Positions 29,344-37,438 of a stretch of 64,000 nucleotides of DNA are shown here, in pieces. The notes under the pieces are model-generated. The model ran no database searches, was not told where the DNA came from, and saw nothing but the letters and a program-made list of their open reading frames with translations. The DNA lies in contig NZ_JAJSSH010000006.1 in NCBI RefSeq assembly GCF_021403115.1, positions 124,001 to 188,000 of the forward strand, given 5' to 3'. A program made the position numbers and the translations under genes. The stretch's first letter is position 1; each line of letters opens with the position of its first letter. This stretch comes from Sphingobium sufflavum (GTDB lineage: Bacteria; Pseudomonadota; Alphaproteobacteria; Sphingomonadales; Sphingomonadaceae).

Positions 29344-29842
29344 CTCTCCCTTCGATGATTTAATCGTTAGACATCTGCGTATACATTAATGACAGGGCGG
29401 GCAAGCGACAGCCCCATGACGGCAATGCCCGGAAGGACCGGGCCTGACGAGACTTCCAGATTGCGGGGCGCAAGGGGATGGGGTGATAGGCGCAACGGTT
29501 TCGACAGGGATTCCCGATGCGTCGGGCGGGGCGCCTTTCCTATCGAAGACTGCGCGATTTGCACTTGTCATCCGCCTGATGCGAAACAGCCCATGGACGC
29601 TCCGCCGCCTGAACCGATGAGGCGGACGGCAGGGCTGGACAGACCCGGCAGGGCGGTGCGCCGAACAGCGTGGGCAGGGCGTCACAGAAACCCATTGCCA
29701 AGCCAATAATGTATATCTTATACGTATTCAAAGGACGTATCTATTCGAGAAGAAAGGCGTTTGGGACAGCGGGTCGACGCAATCAGCGATACCGCGATGG
29801 TCGCACGACGGGCCCGGACGCCAGTATCAGAGAGGGTGAGGA
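29344..29842. other. 499-bp non-coding divergent region between MFS and SDR genes
   Basis: Short open frames on both strands here have no start signal or recognisable similarity. The edges are AT-rich: an ATGTATA half-site lies on the minus strand near the MFS gene (about 29379-29386), and a full palindrome is at 29711-29723. The middle is GC-rich and I see nothing in it. Confidence 0.55.
29711..29723. promoter_or_regulatory. Palindrome GTATA-N3-TATAC, candidate GntR operator (copy 2)
   Basis: GTATATCTTATAC differs from the copy at 27229 only in one base of the 3-bp spacer; the flanking AT is also shared. It is 120 bp upstream of the SDR start, suggesting control by the GntR protein at 27369. 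Confidence 0.6.
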
Positions 29843-30706
29843 ATGACTGAGAAGGGCTGTATCGCCGTCGTGACAGGGGCCAGCCGGGGCGCGGGCCGGG
29901 GCATCGCCATCGGCCTCGGCGCGCATGGCTGCACCGTCTATGTGACGGGCCGGTCGGAGAAGACCGGCGACGCCTCCATGCCCGGCACCATCTATGAGAC
30001 CGCAGACGCCATCACCGCGGCGGGCGGCAAGGGCATTGCGGTGCGCGTGGACCATGGCGACGACGCGCAGGTGAAAGCCTTCTTCGAACAGGTCGAGCGC
30101 GAGCAGGGCCGCATCGACATCCTCGTCAACAATGCGGCCGCCGTGCATGACGAACTGACCACCCCCGGCAATTTCTGGGAAAAGCCGCTGAAGCTGGCCG
30201 ACATGATCGATGTCGGCATCCGCAGCGGCTATGTCGCCAGCTATTATGCCGCGCCGATGATGGTGAAGGCCAAGCACGGGCTGATGATCTTCACATCTGG
30301 TTCCGGCGGGGTGCATTATGTGTTCGGCCCCGCCTATGGCGCGCACAAGGCGGGCGTGGACAAGCTGGCCGCCGACATGGGGGTGGATTTCACCGGCCTG
30401 GGCGTCACGGCGCTGTCGATCTGGATGGGGGCGCTGCTGACCGACCGGCTCAAGCATGTCATCGCCACCGAACCGGAGAAATACGCCTATCTGGCCGATG
30501 TGGTGGAGACGCCGGAGTTCACCGGCCATGTCATCTGGGCGCTCTACAACGACCCGGACCTGATCGCCATGAACGGCCAGACCGTGATCGGCGCGGAAAT
30601 GGCGGTCAAATATGGTCTGACCGACGAGGGCGGACGCCAGCCCCCCTCCTATCGCGACACGCACAAGATCGAACCGCGCGTCCAATATCCCAACATCATC
30701 CGCTGA
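29843..30706 (+). CDS. Short-chain dehydrogenase/reductase
   Basis: The 287-residue SDR has the cofactor motif TGASRGAG, the NNAA motif, a Ser-rich TSGSGG catalytic segment and YGAHK as the Tyr-x3-Lys pair. The longer insert after the cofactor motif (TGDASMPGTIYETADAI) and the overall length resemble DHRS1-type SDRs. NADP preference is suggested by the TGRSEKTG loop. It probably oxidises or reduces an alcohol in the pathway of this operon. It is followed after 8 bp by the CMD-family gene. Confidence 0.88.
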   Translation: MTEKGCIAVVTGASRGAGRGIAIGLGAHGCTVYVTGRSEKTGDASMPGTIYETADAITAAGGKGIAVRVDHGDDAQVKAFFEQVEREQGRIDILVNNAAAVHDELTTPGNFWEKPLKLADMIDVGIRSGYVASYYAAPMMVKAKHGLMIFTSGSGGVHYVFGPAYGAHKAGVDKLAADMGVDFTGLGVTALSIWMGALLTDRLKHVIATEPEKYAYLADVVETPEFTGHVIWALYNDPDLIAMNGQTVIGAEMAVKYGLTDEGGRQPPSYRDTHKIEPRVQYPNIIR

Positions 30707-30714
30707 GACGAACC

Positions 30715-31377
30715 ATGCCACAACAAGATGCAGGCGCGGCCATCGCGCCGGACGTGCTCGACCGGATCAACGCGCGTGAAGCCGATGTGCTGGGGCATCC
30801 CCCGCGCCTCCCCCCGCTCGACCGGGCGTCGGTGGCGGAGGCAGTGCAGGCCGCGACCGCCCGGCTGCGCGGCGGCGTGGTGGGCGACACCGCGCCCCTG
30901 CCGCTCGACGTGATCCCGGAGATCATGTTCACCCTGTGCCGCTATCCCGACCTGTGGGACAGGATCATGGACCTGTCGCTCCAGATACAGGGGCCGTCCG
31001 CCACCCTGCCCGCGCGTTTCCGGCAACTCGCCATCCTGCGCACCGCCTGGCTGCTCCAGGCGCCGTATGAGTGGGGTGAGCATGTCAAGCACAGCAAGCG
31101 GGTCGGGCTGACCGACGAGGATGTGGAATGGGCGACCATCGGCTCCTCCGCCCCCGGCTGGACGCCGCAGGACCGCGCCATCCTGCGCGTGGCGGAGGAA
31201 CTGCGCGAGGCGGCGATGGTCAGCGATGCGACATGGGAGGAGATTTGCACCTTCCTCGACGACCAGCATCGGTTCGAACTGCTGGTCCTGATCGGCCAGT
31301 TCACCAATGTCGCCTATTTCCAGAACAGCCTGCGCCTGCGGCTGGAGCCGTCCAATCCCGGTTTGAAAGCGCGATAA
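30715..31377 (+). CDS. Carboxymuconolactone-decarboxylase (AhpD-like) family protein
   Basis: The 220-residue protein has the CMD core: RFRQLAILRTAWLLQAPYEW, EHVKHSKRVGLTDEDV and FELLVLIGQFTNVAYFQN. It lacks the CxxC pair of AhpD peroxidases at the catalytic position, so thiol peroxidase activity is unlikely. It resembles decarboxylase-like CMD proteins often found in aromatic-ester or steroid catabolic operons. It is tightly spaced after the SDR. Confidence 0.85.
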   Translation: MPQQDAGAAIAPDVLDRINAREADVLGHPPRLPPLDRASVAEAVQAATARLRGGVVGDTAPLPLDVIPEIMFTLCRYPDLWDRIMDLSLQIQGPSATLPARFRQLAILRTAWLLQAPYEWGEHVKHSKRVGLTDEDVEWATIGSSAPGWTPQDRAILRVAEELREAAMVSDATWEEICTFLDDQHRFELLVLIGQFTNVAYFQNSLRLRLEPSNPGLKAR

Positions 31378-31392
31378 TCAACAGTTGGGGGG

Positions 31393-33564
31393 ATGCATTC
31401 GTCCCCCCCCAAAAAAAAATCATACGACGGGAGAGATACGCGGGAGGCGCGTCCGAACAGGGCCGGATGGAACCGCCTGCGCGCCGCCGCGCTGAGCGGG
31501 GTGGCGCTGGCCGCGACGGGACTGGTGGGCAGCGGCCCGGCTGAGGCGCGGCTGACGCGGCTGGAGATACAGAGCCGCGAACCCTATGCGGGCGGGCATG
31601 GCTTTGGCGATGCGGGATCGTTCGAACGGATCGTCGCCACCGCCCGTTTCGAGGTAGACCCTGCAGACCCACGTAACAGGGTCATCGTCAATCTCGACAA
31701 GGCCCCGCGCAACGCGGCGGGCAAGGTCGAGTTCAGCGCGCCCGTCTTCCTCATCAAGCCGGTCGACATGGCGCGCGGCAATGGCAAGCTGTTCTACGAC
31801 ATCAACAATCGTGGCAATACGGATCTGGGCGCGGTCGCCGATCCGGCCAAGGTCAACGGTCAGGTCGCGCAGCAACTGCGGATGGGCTTCACCCTCGTCG
31901 ATGCCGGATGGCATGGCGACGGCAAGCCCAACGCGCGTCAGCTCTTTCCCCAGTTCCCCGTCGCCACACAGGCCGACGGCTCCCCGATCATCGGCAAGAA
32001 GCGGCTGGAATTCTCTGTGTCGTCCAGGGGGTACAGCCAGCCGCTGGCGCAATTCTGGAAAGCTTATGAACCGGCGGACAGCGCCACCTCCGCCTCCACG
32101 CTGGTCGTGCGCCGCCGCGCCGGGGGTGCCGCCACGCCGGTCCCGGCGGACGCATGGGGATTTGGCACATGCCCGACCGGGCGGGACAGCTTCAAGCCGG
32201 GCACGGGCGACATCGGTCTGTTCAACGGTTTCAGCCCGGACCGGCTCTATGAACTGACCTACCCGGCGAAGAACCCCATCGTGATGGGCCTCGCCTATGC
32301 GGTCACGCGCGATCTGGCCGCCTATCTGCGCTCCGGCGCAAAGGATGACGCGGGCGTGGCCAACCCGTTGGCGGTGGCGGGCGGCGCACCCACGATCCGG
32401 CGGACTTATGCCTATGGCGCCTCGTCCACCGGCATGTACTTGCGCGAATATCTCTATCTCGGCTTCAACGAGACGGAGGATGGCCACAAGCTGTTCGACG
32501 GCGTGTTCATCAACACAGGCGGCGCCAGCCGCCTCTTCGCCAATGTCGAATTCGCCCACCCCACCTTCTGTTCGGCGCAGGACGGGCATAAGGATTTCGT
32601 GTCGAACGCCATCGGTCCAGCCAGCTTCGGCGTCTCCCGCGACCCGCTGACCGGGCGCACGGACGGTATTTTGAAGCGGCCCAGGACCGACCCCCTCCTC
32701 ATGGAGGCGGTGGACGAGAATAGTTTCTGGACCTGGAAAAACTCGCTTCAGGTCGTCGATGGCCGGGGCAAGGCGATTGCGATCCCGGACAATGTCCGCC
32801 TCTATTTCAAGGGCGGATCGGGGCATCTGGGCATCTACGGCCTGATGAGTCCGCCGGTGACGCCGCACGGCTTCATGGGGGAATGCGCCAATCCCGCACA
32901 GGCGCTCAACGCGCCGGGCTTCAATCCGCAGGCGGTCGAGCGGTCGCTGCCCGGCATCGGCGGCGCGCTGGTCGCCATTCTGGATGACTGGGTCGAGGGG
33001 AAGGCCCCGCCACCGCCCAGCAATTTCCCGACGCTGGACAATGGCGGGCTGGTGACGCTGGCCCAATATCGCGCGCTGTTCCCGAAGGTGAAGGACTTTG
33101 CCCCGCCCGAGGTCATGGCGCAACTCGACGTGCTGGATTTCGGGCCGGGCTTCGGCCCCACCGGCGGCCGCATGACCGCCCTGCCGCCCAGACATGGCAA
33201 GGCCTATCAGCTCTATGTGCCGCGCCCGGACAGGGACGGCCTCGCCACCGGCACCCACCGCCCAATCGAAATCAGCGTTCCGCTGGGCACCAATGTCGGC
33301 TGGAACATCCGGCGCGAGGGCAATCGTGCGGGCGACCTGTGCGGGCTGGAAGGATCGTTCATTCCCTTTGCCCGGACGAAGGCGGAGCGGCTGGCGGCCG
33401 GCGACCCGCGCCTCTCGCTGGAGGAACGCTTTGGCAACCATGCGGGCTTTGTCGCGCAGGTTCGCAAGGAAGCGGCGGCGCTGGTGCAATCGCGCTTCAT
33501 GCTTCAGGCGGATGCAAACGCCTGGGTGGATATTGCGGAGAAGAGCGACGTGCTGCGGCCCTGA
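31393..33564 (+). CDS. Large exported alpha/beta hydrolase (Abhydrolase_10 type)
   Basis: The 723-residue protein carries a long N-terminal region, a hydrophobic signal (LRAAALSGVALAATGLVGS, cleavage after AEA) and the alpha/beta-hydrolase-domain family blocks LFYDINNRGN, TRDLAAYLR, AYGASSTGMYLREYLYLGFN (Ser in the GASSTG turn), FINTGGASR and FKGGSGHLG. Its function is not established; it probably acts as a periplasmic esterase. The ATG at 31393 lies almost on top of a GGGG run, and the first codons include a C8A9 tract, so the true start is uncertain. It follows the CMD gene by 15 bp and ends at a strong terminator. Confidence 0.82.
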   Translation: MHSSPPKKKSYDGRDTREARPNRAGWNRLRAAALSGVALAATGLVGSGPAEARLTRLEIQSREPYAGGHGFGDAGSFERIVATARFEVDPADPRNRVIVNLDKAPRNAAGKVEFSAPVFLIKPVDMARGNGKLFYDINNRGNTDLGAVADPAKVNGQVAQQLRMGFTLVDAGWHGDGKPNARQLFPQFPVATQADGSPIIGKKRLEFSVSSRGYSQPLAQFWKAYEPADSATSASTLVVRRRAGGAATPVPADAWGFGTCPTGRDSFKPGTGDIGLFNGFSPDRLYELTYPAKNPIVMGLAYAVTRDLAAYLRSGAKDDAGVANPLAVAGGAPTIRRTYAYGASSTGMYLREYLYLGFNETEDGHKLFDGVFINTGGASRLFANVEFAHPTFCSAQDGHKDFVSNAIGPASFGVSRDPLTGRTDGILKRPRTDPLLMEAVDENSFWTWKNSLQVVDGRGKAIAIPDNVRLYFKGGSGHLGIYGLMSPPVTPHGFMGECANPAQALNAPGFNPQAVERSLPGIGGALVAILDDWVEGKAPPPPSNFPTLDNGGLVTLAQYRALFPKVKDFAPPEVMAQLDVLDFGPGFGPTGGRMTALPPRHGKAYQLYVPRPDRDGLATGTHRPIEISVPLGTNVGWNIRREGNRAGDLCGLEGSFIPFARTKAERLAAGDPRLSLEERFGNHAGFVAQVRKEAAALVQSRFMLQADANAWVDIAEKSDVLRP
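31403..31419. repeat. C8A9 double homopolymer tract near the 5' end of the hydrolase gene
   Basis: Eight C followed by nine A within codons 4-9 of the annotated frame. Such tracts are prone to slippage in replication and in sequencing; a one-base change would shift the upstream codons relative to the signal peptide. Confidence 0.8.
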
Positions 33565-33590
33565 AACTCTTTTCAGTGACATGGGCTTGC

Positions 33591-33624
33591 GGGGGCGTTT
33601 CCATCATCGGGAACGCCCCTTTTT
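33591..33624 (+). terminator. Rho-independent terminator
   Basis: GGGGCGTTTCC-ATCATC-GGGAACGCCCC hairpin (one internal mismatch) followed by TTTTT, 27 bp beyond the hydrolase stop. It ends the SDR-CMD-hydrolase transcript; the remaining gap to 33737 holds the next promoter. Confidence 0.88.
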
Positions 33625-33736
33625 GCGCTCCCTTGCGATGACCCCCAAGTGGGGATGATAATTGACCGGACCGCGTGGCAATCCCATCCCACACGGCCAA
33701 TCAGGGCCATTTCAATCATCCTTTTGGGGAAGAACG

Positions 33737-35581
33737 ATGCGCGTTTCGCAAGCCAGCCGTCTGGCCACCATGACAGTACCGGTCGCCGCCCTGACGCTGG
33801 CCGCCGCCATCGGCACGCCCGCGCTGGCGGCTCCGCCAAAGCGGCTCGGCTGCGATGCGTCGATCCAGAAAGCGTTCAAGCCCGACGCCCTGACGAGGGT
33901 AATCGCGGTGAAGACGTTCAGGAAGGGCGACGACCTGGTCATCAAGGAAGCCGTCACGCCGATGCTGACCGGCAAGGCGGCGAGCGACCTGTGCCTCGTC
34001 AAGCTGATCGTCGGGCCGGGCACGCCGGGGCCAAAGGACGCGCCCTCCACCTCCAAGGGCATCGGCATTGAGATATGGTTGCCCACCCCCGCCAACTGGA
34101 ACGGCCGCCTGCACAATATCGGCGGGCGCGGCGGCTATGACGGCGGCGCGCACACCAACCCGGACGAGATCGGCTGGGCCTATGCCGCCGCGACGGCGGG
34201 GACGGAGGGCGCCATCTCCGCCAGCACGGATTCCGGCCATGCGCTGTCCGATGGAAGCTGGGCCATGCTGCCCGACGGCACGCCCAACCGGCAGGGCTGG
34301 ACCGACTTCGCGCACCGCGCGCAGCATGAGGTGGCGGTGAAGACCAAGGCGCTGGCGCTCGCCTATTATGGCCGCCTGCCGAAATTCGCCTATTATGAGG
34401 GCGCGTCCACCGGCGGCCGCCATGGCTATGCCCTCGCGCAGAACCACCCCGACGATTATGACGGCATCATCGCCACCCTGCCGACCCTCTATTTCCAGCG
34501 GTGGGCGCTCAACAATTTCTACCATGCGCTGGTGATCGAGCGGGATCTGGCGGGCGCACCACTGAGCGAGGACCAGCAGGATCTGGTGTCCAACGCCGCG
34601 ATCCGGGCCTGCGATGTCGTGGGCGGCGAGCATCTGGGCTATATCATGGACAATGCGGCCTGCCATTATGACCCGGCGAAGGACCGCAAGGTGCTGTGCT
34701 CGTCGGATGGTGGCGATGCCGCCGCCGGCCTGTGCGTCACGCGCCGGCAGGCGCAGGTCGTCAACAAATGGTGGTATGGCATCACCGCCGATGGGTCCGC
34801 CCCCGACCCGGCGCAGGACAATGGCGTCGGCGTGAAGCTGGACAGCGGGCATCGCTGGTATGGCTTTGCGCGCGGCACATCGCTCTACCTCGCCTATTTC
34901 ACCAAGCTGAACGCGCAGATGATAAAGCTGCTGAGCAGCGGGCCGGGGCGCGCCGGGTCCGCCAGCGGCAAGTCCGCCGCCGCCAGCGCCAATGCGGACA
35001 TGGCCGCGTTGGCCCTGCAAAATCCGACGCTCGCGGGGGAGAGCTTCCGCAACGCATCGGGCAACGGGCAGGATCTGTGGAAGGGCCTGTCCTATGCGCA
35101 GATGGCCAATGCGTTCGACCGGGCGACGGCGCTGGACCCGGTGTTCGGCGGCGTCGCGACCGACAAGGCCGACCTGTCCGCCTTCAAGGCCAGCGGCGGC
35201 AAATTCCTGAGCTGGCACGGCTGGAACGATGAATCCATCCCGGTCCAGCACAGTATGCGTTATTATGACGAGGTCGCGGCGAAGATGGGCGGCTATGCGG
35301 CGGTGCAGGACTTCTACAAACTCTATCTGGTGCCGGGCGGCGGCCACACCTCCCCCCATGGCACGGCCAACCCGGACGCCAATCCCCCGGCGGTGGCGGG
35401 CGGCCAGATGTACAAGCTGATGACGGACTGGGTGGAAAAAGGCATCGCGCCCGACCGTGTGGAGATACAGTCGCCCAAGGCGACCCCGGTGACGATCCAC
35501 CAGCCGCTGTGCCAATATCCGCTGAAGGCGACCTATGTCAGCGGCGATCCCAAAGTATCGGCCAGCTTCATCTGTTCCTGA
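33737..35581 (+). CDS. Tannase/feruloyl-esterase family protein (second copy)
   Basis: The 614-residue protein starts at ATG 33737 (GGGGAAGAAC upstream) with a signal peptide ending ...TPALA. Family blocks: IEIWLPTPANWNGRLHNIGG, STDSGHALSDGSW, nucleophile motif EGASTGGRHGYALA, NHPDDYDGII, LSWHGWNDESI and a His in VPGGGHTSPHG. The nucleophile turn is GASTGG, not the GCSGGG of the first copy; the Cys that normally disulfide-links next to Ser is replaced by Ala. This indicates a different subgroup and probably a different ester. Confidence 0.87.
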   Translation: MRVSQASRLATMTVPVAALTLAAAIGTPALAAPPKRLGCDASIQKAFKPDALTRVIAVKTFRKGDDLVIKEAVTPMLTGKAASDLCLVKLIVGPGTPGPKDAPSTSKGIGIEIWLPTPANWNGRLHNIGGRGGYDGGAHTNPDEIGWAYAAATAGTEGAISASTDSGHALSDGSWAMLPDGTPNRQGWTDFAHRAQHEVAVKTKALALAYYGRLPKFAYYEGASTGGRHGYALAQNHPDDYDGIIATLPTLYFQRWALNNFYHALVIERDLAGAPLSEDQQDLVSNAAIRACDVVGGEHLGYIMDNAACHYDPAKDRKVLCSSDGGDAAAGLCVTRRQAQVVNKWWYGITADGSAPDPAQDNGVGVKLDSGHRWYGFARGTSLYLAYFTKLNAQMIKLLSSGPGRAGSASGKSAAASANADMAALALQNPTLAGESFRNASGNGQDLWKGLSYAQMANAFDRATALDPVFGGVATDKADLSAFKASGGKFLSWHGWNDESIPVQHSMRYYDEVAAKMGGYAAVQDFYKLYLVPGGGHTSPHGTANPDANPPAVAGGQMYKLMTDWVEKGIAPDRVEIQSPKATPVTIHQPLCQYPLKATYVSGDPKVSASFICS

Positions 35582-35630
35582 CCGTCGGCCGATGGGGGAC
35601 TGTGACGACAGTCCCCCATCCCCATCGCCA

Positions 35631-37121
35631 TCAGCGGCGGCGCGCGGTCGGCGCAGGCAGGCCGAGCGACGCGCGCAGGGCGGGTTTCAGATCCACGGCC
35701 CAGAAGCCGCTGTCCATGCAGGCGAACCAGATTTGCCCGGTTTCGGGACGATAGCGGACATGGGACATGCAGGCGTCCCCCGGCTTGAAATAGGCAACCT
35801 CCACCGGCTTCGCCGGATTGCGCAGGTCCGCGATGCGCAGGCCCGCATACATGAACGGGAAGAGGCCGAGGCGGGTATCGGTCGCGCTGTCCACATCGTT
35901 GAAATGGGTGCTCGCGACCCCGGCCCGACCGACGACGCCGCCGGTTGCAGCCTCCATGGTGGTGCGCGGCGGGCAGTTTTCGGGGCGGTTCATCGCCAGC
36001 CGGAATTCGCCGACAATGCGCGGGTTCTTCTCATCCGCGATGCGGCTGATCCGGGGCCATGAGCCGGGGCACGCGCCCAGTTCGCCCGCGCCGACCAGAT
36101 AGGGCACGCCGTTGACGCGCGCCTGCACCGCCGAATGCCAGCCGCCATGCGGAACCGTGCCGACCAGCCGCATCTTCGGATCGGCCCGGCCCTCCACGAT
36201 GTCGCTATTGTCGAGAATATAGATGCCGCCCGCATCCGGTCCCAGCCCTTGCGCGCTGGGCGGGAACAGCGTGACGCCGGGGTTGAGGTCGCCGCCCTTC
36301 GACGCGATCACACCCGCATAGATGCGGCGCTCGTCGGGGCTGATCGACACTTCATGGGTCGCAAAGGCGAAGCTGGTTCCGTCAGGGCGGGTCACGGAAA
36401 ACTTGCCAACGAAGCGCGGCCGGGACAGGTCCGAAATGTCCATGACCTGAAGGCCGCCCTCCCCGGTGAAGGGGCTGATGACCGTGCCATAGATGCGCTT
36501 GCCATTGGGGGAGACGGTCAGCGTATGGACCGGCTCCGGCCATTGGATTTCCGCCGTCAACCGGGGCTTCGCGCAGGTCGACACATCATAGAGAGCGAGC
36601 CAGCCCTCCTTTGGCCCGTTGACGCCCGCGACCCCGCCATAGGTGCTGGCGGCCAGCACGGAGCGGCCCGGCGCTGTGACGGCGTGCAGGGTTTCCCCCG
36701 CATCCAGTGCGCCCTTTTCCTGAAGATAGCGCACCACTTTCGGCGCGGCAGGGCTGCGCGCGTCGATCACGGCGACGCCGGATGTGGGACCGAACGGCTG
36801 CTTGCCGATATTGCCGTCGGCGGACATTTTGAGGCCGCCCGCCACATAGGCGCAGTCGCCCGCCCATGCCATGATGACATTGCCGCCACGCTTGTCTATT
36901 TCGGTATGACCAATGATCCGCACACCTTTGGAGTAGGGCTGAGCGAGCAGGCCCGCCTCTCCCTCCAGTGTCTCACCCTGCTTGCCGGTTTCGAGCCGAT
37001 CAGGCGCATCGGCGGCCAGAGCGGCGGGCGACAGGAGCGACGCCATCAGCGCCGACCAAAGGGGCGCATAGAAAGCGCGGCGGGTTGGGATTTTCAGTGT
37101 GGCAGAAGGCTGACGGCGCAC
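35631..37121 (-). CDS. Exported LVIVD-repeat beta-propeller protein
   Basis: The 496-residue protein has a signal peptide (RRAFYAPLWSALMASLLSPA, cleavage near ALA) and repeated LVIVD-type blades such as GVAVIDARSPAAPKVV, GWLALYDVSTCAKPRL, GLQVMDISDLSRPRFVG and GLRIADLRNPAKPVEVAYF. No enzyme motif is visible; these proteins are usually binding or scaffold propellers on the cell surface or in the periplasm. The start is GTG 37121 with GAGGAAAGG upstream. It converges on the tannase gene, ending 49 bp from it, and is divergent from the GH106 gene. Confidence 0.8.
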   Translation of the reverse strand: MRRQPSATLKIPTRRAFYAPLWSALMASLLSPAALAADAPDRLETGKQGETLEGEAGLLAQPYSKGVRIIGHTEIDKRGGNVIMAWAGDCAYVAGGLKMSADGNIGKQPFGPTSGVAVIDARSPAAPKVVRYLQEKGALDAGETLHAVTAPGRSVLAASTYGGVAGVNGPKEGWLALYDVSTCAKPRLTAEIQWPEPVHTLTVSPNGKRIYGTVISPFTGEGGLQVMDISDLSRPRFVGKFSVTRPDGTSFAFATHEVSISPDERRIYAGVIASKGGDLNPGVTLFPPSAQGLGPDAGGIYILDNSDIVEGRADPKMRLVGTVPHGGWHSAVQARVNGVPYLVGAGELGACPGSWPRISRIADEKNPRIVGEFRLAMNRPENCPPRTTMEAATGGVVGRAGVASTHFNDVDSATDTRLGLFPFMYAGLRIADLRNPAKPVEVAYFKPGDACMSHVRYRPETGQIWFACMDSGFWAVDLKPALRASLGLPAPTARRR

Positions 37122-37179
37122 GATCTCGGACCTTTCCTCAACGCAAACATCACCGCTATGCCAGTCATCTGCGGGACAG

Positions 37180-37197
37180 AACCCCCGTATGGGGGTT
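37180..37197. promoter_or_regulatory. Inverted repeat AACCCCC-GTAT-GGGGGTT
   Basis: Perfect 7-bp arms around GTAT in the 317-bp divergent region 37122-37438, about 60 bp upstream of the propeller start. It could be an operator or an early hairpin in the leader. No other feature is seen in this gap. Confidence 0.5.
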
Positions 37198-37438
37198 GGT
37201 CGCCATCGTCCTTTGCGTTAGGCTGAAGACGCGGTGGTCTCATTCGCCCGACGCCGCATCAAAACCATCCGCCGGGGCATTGCGGATCGTCCCTCTGCCC
37301 TCTAGGGTTCTCTCATATTGGTCTGTCCAAAAACCCGGAAATTGGTCGCCAAACGCGACAGGCTCATGGTAGGACACCGCCCACAGGCTCCGCGCCAGGG
37401 GTGGGCGCCCTTCAAACCAGCCCTGGGAGGGGTGCCGC

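Noticed and set aside
29389..29709. 106-residue ORFs on both strands in the MFS-SDR gap
   Set aside because: Mirror-image frames with biased composition and no ribosome binding site; treated as non-coding.
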